A DNA stretch of 64,000 bases from Dryocola clanedunensis subsp. sulfonylureivorans (lineage in GTDB: Bacteria; Pseudomonadota; Gammaproteobacteria; Enterobacterales; Enterobacteriaceae): positions 228,620-292,619 of the forward strand of contig NZ_JAERMU010000004.1 of assembly GCF_016756775.1 (NCBI RefSeq). Reading direction: 5' to 3'. The notes below the pieces were generated by a model. It ran no database searches, was not told the DNA's origin, and saw nothing but the letters and a program-made list of their open reading frames with translations. Positions 58,610-64,000 of this stretch are shown piece after piece; the first letter of the stretch is position 1; every line of letters starts with the position of its first letter. The position numbers and the translations under genes were made by a program.

Positions 58610-59377
58610 TTACACCTTCTTCGCTTCCAGCATCACAATATCACTGGTAAACGACCCCTCTTCTCCCAGCTCAAAGTAACGCTGGACCTCATCTGACGCA
58701 CTTTGCTGATAGGCTCGAATTGCATTTGCCAGTACCGGTGGAGTTCTCATTCTTGCGATCCAGCTAGTAAATTCCAGGCTCAGACGGTCACACAGCAGGT
58801 TTTGCGTGCTCAGACCCGCTTCGTTAAACAAGCTCAGCCATTCACCGCTGGAGTAGTTACGAACATGGGAGGTATCCCGCAGCGCTTCTACCGTTTGCAA
58901 CCAGATATCCAGTACCGGGTGGCCTGGGGACATCACATCCATAAAGATTGCCGTACCACCGGGCTTCAGTATGCGACGGACCTCACGCAGCGCTTTACCC
59001 ACATCATGCCAGTGGTGCGCCGAATAGCGGCTGATAACAACGTCAAAGGAGCCATCATCGAACGGTAAAACTTCCGCGTAACCTTGTTGGGTTGTCAGGT
59101 TAGAGATACCCCGTGTTTGTGCAGCCTCATTCACCACAGCTAACATTTGATCGGAGAGATCATAGGCAACCACGTCTTTCACATGCGCTGCGGCAATGAA
59201 GCTGGCATGCCCTGCCCCGCATCCTAAGTCCAGCAGCTTTGCATGAGAGAATGCCGTCAGACGGTCGCCCAGACGCTCTAAATCGCGCCCAAAAGCGTGC
59301 ACGGCGCTTGTCAGATAGGCACTGGCCTGAGAACCAAACTGCTGATCAACTTTGTCGTGGTGGGATTGTGTTGCCAT
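58610..59377 (-). CDS. yafE: Class I SAM-dependent methyltransferase YafE
   Basis: 255 aa UbiE/Methyltransf_11 type enzyme. SAM motifs: LLDLGCGAGHASFIAA (motif I, about 48-63), VVAYDLSDQML, LPFDDGSFDVVISRYSAHHW and LREVRRILKPGGTAIFMDVM. Longer at the N-terminus than the annotated E. coli YafE (207 aa), whose start may be set late. Substrate unknown. Follows yafD on the minus strand across a 71-bp gap with a hairpin (59420-59439). Confidence 0.92.
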   Translation of the reverse strand: MATQSHHDKVDQQFGSQASAYLTSAVHAFGRDLERLGDRLTAFSHAKLLDLGCGAGHASFIAAAHVKDVVAYDLSDQMLAVVNEAAQTRGISNLTTQQGYAEVLPFDDGSFDVVISRYSAHHWHDVGKALREVRRILKPGGTAIFMDVMSPGHPVLDIWLQTVEALRDTSHVRNYSSGEWLSLFNEAGLSTQNLLCDRLSLEFTSWIARMRTPPVLANAIRAYQQSASDEVQRYFELGEEGSFTSDIVMLEAKKV

Positions 59378-59448
59378 CGTATTGTCCTTGCGTTTGAGTG
59401 ATTAAAAGGGCAGCACACGGGTCTGCCCAACGGCAGACCTGACTAACC

Positions 59449-60392
<944 letters not shown>

Positions 60393-60399
60393 CATTCTT

Positions 60400-61575
60400 T
60401 TAGCCGATGGCAACCTCTGTACGTTTATCGAGACGACCACTAAGCCCAATTAACAGCAGCGCCCCAGCGACAATCACTGCGCCAATCCATGGGGTCTGCG
60501 CCAGACCGAAGCTTTGCACCGTCTGTCCGCCAATGATTGAGCCTAATGCAATCCCGACGTTAAAGGCGGCAATGTTAAGACCAGATGCAACATCTACTGC
60601 GTTAGGCGTGTACTCTTCCGCTTTCTGTACGACATAGACCTGCAGACCCGGTACGTTCCCGAAGGCGAACACACCCATCACCAGAACGGTGAGCAAAGCA
60701 GCAATGTGCGAAGTTACGGTGAACTGGAAGACGAGCAGCAGAGCGGCAAGCGCAGCAAAAATAAACTTCAGAGCTGGCACCGCGCCGTGGCGATCGGCAA
60801 GCTTACCGCCCCAGATATTCCCGATAGCCACGGAAATGCCATACCCCAGCAGGATCCAGCTGACTGCAGCGGGAGAGTAACCCGCAAGATCCTGCATCAT
60901 CGGTGCCAGGAAGGTAAATGCGGTGAATACGCCACCATAACCTAACGCGGTGATAGCATAGATAATCAGTAAACGAGGGTGCGTCAGGACTTTGATCTGC
61001 TCTTTAATGCTCGCTACGGCACGGGTTGGGATGTTATTCGGGATCAGGATCGTGCTGGCGATCAGCGCAATGACACCGATGGCTGAAACGGCCAGGAAGG
61101 TTTCGCGCCAGCCGAAGTGCTGACCAATAAATGTGCCCAGCGGAACGCCCGTCACCAGTGCAACGGTCAGCCCGCCAAACATGATGGCAATAGCGGACGC
61201 TGCTTTTTCTTTCGGGACCAGGCTTGTGGCAATAGTGGAGCCGATTGAAAAGAACACGCCGTGTGCCAGACCGGTCAGCAAGCGCGCGATAACTAACGTC
61301 TCGTAGTTCGGTGACAGCCAGGCTAACAGATTTCCCGCGGTGAACAGCACCATCAGACCAATCAGCAGTTGTTTGCGAGGCAGCTTACCTGTGAGTGCGG
61401 TTAAGACAGGCGCCCCAACGGCAACGCCGAGCGCATATATTGAAACTAATAGCCCGGCGGAAGGTAGCGAAATAGCAAGTTGTTCAGCGATGGTTGGCAC
61501 CAGGCCAACAATAACGAACTCTGTTGTACCGATAGCGAACGCACTGATAGTCAGTGCCAGAAGAGCGAGTGGCAT
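60400..61575 (-). CDS. MFS exporter, AraJ/SotB/YdhP-like
   Basis: 391 aa, 12-helix major facilitator of the sugar/drug efflux (DHA1) group. TM1 TISAFAIGTTEFVIVGLVPT contains the typical TTEF motif, TM4-5 region VARLLTGLAHGVFFSIGSTIA, and motif C-like GGLTVALVTGVPLGTFIGQH. Absent from this spot in E. coli, where yafD adjoins yafC. Transcribed divergently from yafC across 104 bp, an arrangement in which LysR proteins often control the neighbour. Substrate unknown. Confidence 0.88.
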   Translation of the reverse strand: MPLALLALTISAFAIGTTEFVIVGLVPTIAEQLAISLPSAGLLVSIYALGVAVGAPVLTALTGKLPRKQLLIGLMVLFTAGNLLAWLSPNYETLVIARLLTGLAHGVFFSIGSTIATSLVPKEKAASAIAIMFGGLTVALVTGVPLGTFIGQHFGWRETFLAVSAIGVIALIASTILIPNNIPTRAVASIKEQIKVLTHPRLLIIYAITALGYGGVFTAFTFLAPMMQDLAGYSPAAVSWILLGYGISVAIGNIWGGKLADRHGAVPALKFIFAALAALLLVFQFTVTSHIAALLTVLVMGVFAFGNVPGLQVYVVQKAEEYTPNAVDVASGLNIAAFNVGIALGSIIGGQTVQSFGLAQTPWIGAVIVAGALLLIGLSGRLDKRTEVAIG

Positions 61576-61679
61576 AATTTACTCCATAGCAGGTGTCTTT
61601 TGATGACACGTAGTATGGCGAGATGGTTAAATAACAAAAATATGCAAAATCTCAATAGAATTTTGCCCCAGGAGCAATA

Positions 61680-62582
61680 ATGAAGGCGACCTCAGAAGAA
61701 CTGGCGATATTCGTTGCCGTTGTGGAAAGCGGTAGCTTCAGCCGGGCAGCGGAGCAGCTGGACCTGGCGAATTCCGCCGTCAGCCGTGCCGTAAAAAAAC
61801 TTGAAATGAAATTAGGGGTCAGCCTACTGAACCGCACGACCCGACAGCTGAGCCTGACGGAAGAAGGTGAGCGCTATTTCCGCCGCGTGCAGCAGATTTT
61901 GCAGGAGATGGCGGCGGCGGAAAATGAGCTGATGGAAACACGGCAGACACCACGCGGACTGCTGCGTATTGATGCGGCCACGCCCGTTATGCTGCACCTG
62001 TTAATGCCCTTAATTAAACCGTTCCGCGAGCGGTATCCGGAAATGACACTGTCATTGGTTTCATCAGAAACATTCATCAATCTGATTGAACGTAAGGTTG
62101 ATGTCGCTATTCGGGCCGGCACGCTGACGGATTCGAGCCTGCGAGCGAAGCCGCTTTTTGCCAGTTTTCGCAAATTGATCGCCTCGCCTGAATATCTGGC
62201 AGAGTACGGTATGCCGACCCGCGCTGAGGATCTTAAGGATCATATCTGCCTGGGATTTTCAGAAACGGCCAGTCTGAACCGCTGGCCAGTTGCGCAAAGT
62301 GACGGGCAGCTTTATGACATCACACCGGGCATCACGTCAAACAGCGGGGAGACGCTGAAACAACTTTGTCTGAACGGGAACGGAATTGCCTGTCTCTCTG
62401 ACTATATGATTAATCAGGAGATTGCTGAGGGGAAATTTGTCGAGCTGCTGGCGGATAAACTGCTGCCGGTGGAGATGCCATTCAGCGCAGTCTATTATAG
62501 CGACCGGGCCGTCAGCACGCGCATCAGGGCATTTATCGACTTTCTGAGTGAACACGTGAAACAGCCCCCGAAGGGGCTGTAA
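61680..62582 (+). CDS. yafC: LysR family regulator YafC
   Basis: 300 aa. N-terminal winged HTH ([22 protein letters not shown]) and a LysR substrate domain from about residue 90. Near-collinear with E. coli YafC (304 aa); target genes unknown there. The final codons encode a hairpin (62561-62580), so the coding end doubles as a terminator. Convergent with dkgB. Confidence 0.94.
   Translation: MKATSEELAIFVAVVESGSFSRAAEQLDLANSAVSRAVKKLEMKLGVSLLNRTTRQLSLTEEGERYFRRVQQILQEMAAAENELMETRQTPRGLLRIDAATPVMLHLLMPLIKPFRERYPEMTLSLVSSETFINLIERKVDVAIRAGTLTDSSLRAKPLFASFRKLIASPEYLAEYGMPTRAEDLKDHICLGFSETASLNRWPVAQSDGQLYDITPGITSNSGETLKQLCLNGNGIACLSDYMINQEIAEGKFVELLADKLLPVEMPFSAVYYSDRAVSTRIRAFIDFLSEHVKQPPKGL
62561..62580 (+). 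terminator. Hairpin overlapping the yafC stop
   Basis: ACAGCCCC-CGAA-GGGGCTGT perfect 8-bp stem within the last yafC codons; followed by AATTTATCTT. Confidence 0.65.
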
Positions 62583-62588
62583 TTTATC

Positions 62589-63392
62589 TTAATCCCACTC
62601 AGGTGCCAGTCCTTCCGGGCTGACCAGGCGGTCATTACAGTCCAGCTTAGCAATGGCTGCCATATCCTCGTGCTGCAACTTCAACGACTGCGCTTTCATG
62701 TTACTTTGCAGATTTTCACGCTTCGTTGATGACGGGATCACCGCGTAACCCAGCGCCATCGCCCAGGAAAGAATGACCTGAGCTGGAGTCGCGTTATGCT
62801 TCTGCGCAATGGCAGCTATCACTTCGTCCTTTAATGCTTTGCCGTAAGCAAGCGTCATATAAGAGGTGATATGGATACCGCGATCTTTCGCCCACTGCAC
62901 TACTTTGCCGTTCTGCAGATAAGGAGACAGCTCAATCTGGTTGGTCGCAATATTTTCTGCTCCTACAGCGTCAATAGCCTGCTGCATCAGCTCGATGGTG
63001 AAGTTAGAGATCCCAATCTGGCGGGTCAGCCCTTCTTTCTTCGCTTCCAGTAAAGCCTGCATGAATTCTGCCACCGGCACGGCATCTCGAGGCGATGGCC
63101 AATGGATCAAAGTCAGGTCGACGTAATCAGTGCGCAGCTTGCTAAGACTTTCCTTAAGGCTTGCTATCAGCTTGTCTTTGCTAAGGTTTTCGATCCAGAT
63201 CTTCGTTGTGATAAACAGATCGCTACGCGCTACCCCGCTCTCTTCTAACGCCTGCCCAACAGCCGCTTCGTTATCATAAATCTGAGCGGTATCGATCGTG
63301 CGATAGCCGAGTTCCAGCGCCGTTTTAACCGATGCGATTACCACGTCGTCTTTTAAGCGAAACGTACCTAAACCAAATGCAGGGATGGTCAT
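62589..63392 (-). CDS. dkgB: 2,5-diketo-D-gluconate reductase B (aldo-keto reductase)
   Basis: 267 aa, E. coli length. NADPH-dependent aldo-keto reductase acting on 2,5-diketogluconate and methylglyoxal-type carbonyls. Catalytic tetrad: Asp and Tyr in [17 protein letters not shown], Lys in [11 protein letters not shown], His in LTLIHWPSP. The C-terminal NADP-binding segment is [14 protein letters not shown]. It lies between yafC and aspU, as in E. coli. Confidence 0.96.
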   Translation of the reverse strand: MTIPAFGLGTFRLKDDVVIASVKTALELGYRTIDTAQIYDNEAAVGQALEESGVARSDLFITTKIWIENLSKDKLIASLKESLSKLRTDYVDLTLIHWPSPRDAVPVAEFMQALLEAKKEGLTRQIGISNFTIELMQQAIDAVGAENIATNQIELSPYLQNGKVVQWAKDRGIHITSYMTLAYGKALKDEVIAAIAQKHNATPAQVILSWAMALGYAVIPSSTKRENLQSNMKAQSLKLQHEDMAAIAKLDCNDRLVSPEGLAPEWD

Positions 63393-63519
63393 GACTTACC
63401 TCGTTAATATGTGTTTGCAATACGAGGATTATGCAGGCAGAAATTATGCTGAAAAAGAGAGGTAAATGCAGAAGATATTTGCGTAAAAAGCAACAATCTC
63501 TGAATTTCAGACAAGAAAA

Positions 63520-63545
63520 AAGCCCTGAGTCTAAGACTCAGGGCT
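63520..63545 (-). terminator. Terminator of the rrn-aspU transcript
   Basis: 11-bp perfect stem AGCCCTGAGTC / GACTCAGGGCT with a TAA loop, followed on the minus strand by TTTTTTC. Confidence 0.92.
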
Positions 63546-63552
63546 TAATAAG

Positions 63553-63629
63553 TGGCGGAACGGACGGGACTCGAACCCGCGACCCCCTGCGTGACAGGCA
63601 GGTATTCTAACCGACTGAACTACCGCTCC
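63553..63629 (-). tRNA. aspU: tRNA-Asp (GUC), aspU position
   Basis: 77-nt gene identical to the tRNA at 53983-54059, anticodon GTC. Lies distal to 5S rRNA, as aspU does in the E. coli rrnH operon. Confidence 0.97.
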
Positions 63630-63684
63630 ACCGAATTTCTTACAACCACCAGATGTCACTCTGGCTTTTACTGCTTTGAATTTG

Positions 63685-63804
63685 GAGCCTGGCAGTTCCC
63701 TACTCTCGCATGGGGAGACCCCACACTACCATCGGCGCTACGGCGTTTCACTTCTGAGTTCGGCATGGGGTCAGGTGGGACCACCGCGCTAGTGCCGCCA
63801 GGCA
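63685..63804 (-). rRNA. rrf: 5S ribosomal RNA
   Basis: 120 nt on the minus strand, from TGCCTGGCGGCACTAGCGCG through ATGCCGAACTCAGAAGTGAA to CTGCCAGGC. Differs from E. coli 5S only slightly. Confidence 0.97.
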
Positions 63805-63909
63805 TATTCTGTTTCGTTAACCGTCACGCTTTCACGCAACCATTAACTTAAAATCTGGAACATTCAGCTGAAAATTAAATCTCTCTCACCAAAACACCTT
63901 CGGTGTTGT

Positions 63910-64000
63910 AAGGTTAAGCCTCACGGATCATTAGTACTGGTTAGCTCAACGTATCGCTACGCTTACACACCCAGCCTATCAACGTCGTAGTCTTCAACGT
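63910..64000 (-). rRNA. rrl: 23S ribosomal RNA, 3' end (cut by window edge)
   Basis: The minus strand ends GTGAGGCTTAACCTT, the enterobacterial 23S 3' terminus, with GTTGATAGGCTGGGTGTGTA upstream of it. Only the last 91 nt are inside the window. Confidence 0.95.

Overview
The window is chromosomal DNA of a motile member of the Enterobacteriaceae. Gene order (proA-proB-phoE-crl-frsA-gpt-pepD-dinB, yafK-yafJ-gmhA-fadE-yafV, dnaQ-rnhA-yafS-gloB-mltD-yafE-yafD-yafC-dkgB, then aspU and an rRNA operon) follows E. coli K-12 in reversed orientation. An nqr operon between dinB and yafK, a purine-ring catabolic (hpx-type) cluster and several chemoreceptors point to Enterobacter or a near relative (Lelliottia, Leclercia, Kosakonia). 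Klebsiella shares nqr and hpx but is non-motile. The species cannot be fixed by reading alone.

Layout. 1-0.5 kb: the start of a cytochrome P450 cut by the window edge, beyond proA. 0.7-9.7 kb: proline synthesis, PhoE porin with a Pho box, Crl, FrsA, Gpt, PepD, and DinB with a LexA box. 9.8-16.1 kb: a REP array, then nqrABCDEF plus nqrM. 16.5-22.3 kb: yafK, yafJ, gmhA, fadE (with a FadR site), yafV. 22.4-53.9 kb: a large accessory block between yafV and an aspV-type tRNA-Asp. 54-64 kb: conserved dnaQ-to-rrn segment with an extra MFS exporter.

The accessory block has two halves. The first (22.4-43.4 kb) is a nitrogen-scavenging unit. It holds (a) a GntR regulator, a dipeptide-type ABC importer and a cytosolic gamma-glutamyltransferase-like hydrolase; (b) hpxJ, an allantoate amidohydrolase fused to an OHCU decarboxylase, HIU hydrolase and an NCS2 permease; (c) HpxU and the oxamate operon hpxWXYZ; (d) allantoin racemase, PuuE-type allantoinase and an NCS1 permease. 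Together these run from 5-hydroxyisourate through allantoin and allantoate to oxalurate/oxamate and ammonia. No urate hydroxylase is in the window. Sigma-54 (GG-N10-GC) elements lie before four transcription units, and NtrC-like dyads lie upstream of three of them, which fits nitrogen-limitation control.

The second half (43.5-53.8 kb) is a chemotaxis/motility unit: three paralogous transmembrane chemoreceptors with diverged sensor domains and nearly identical signalling domains, a GGEEF diguanylate cyclase, an LEA-like repeat protein and a soluble double-PAS chemoreceptor. Each chemoreceptor and the cyclase has a FliA (sigma-28) -10 element GCCGATA[A/C/T] upstream, so they probably belong to the flagellar class 3 regulon.
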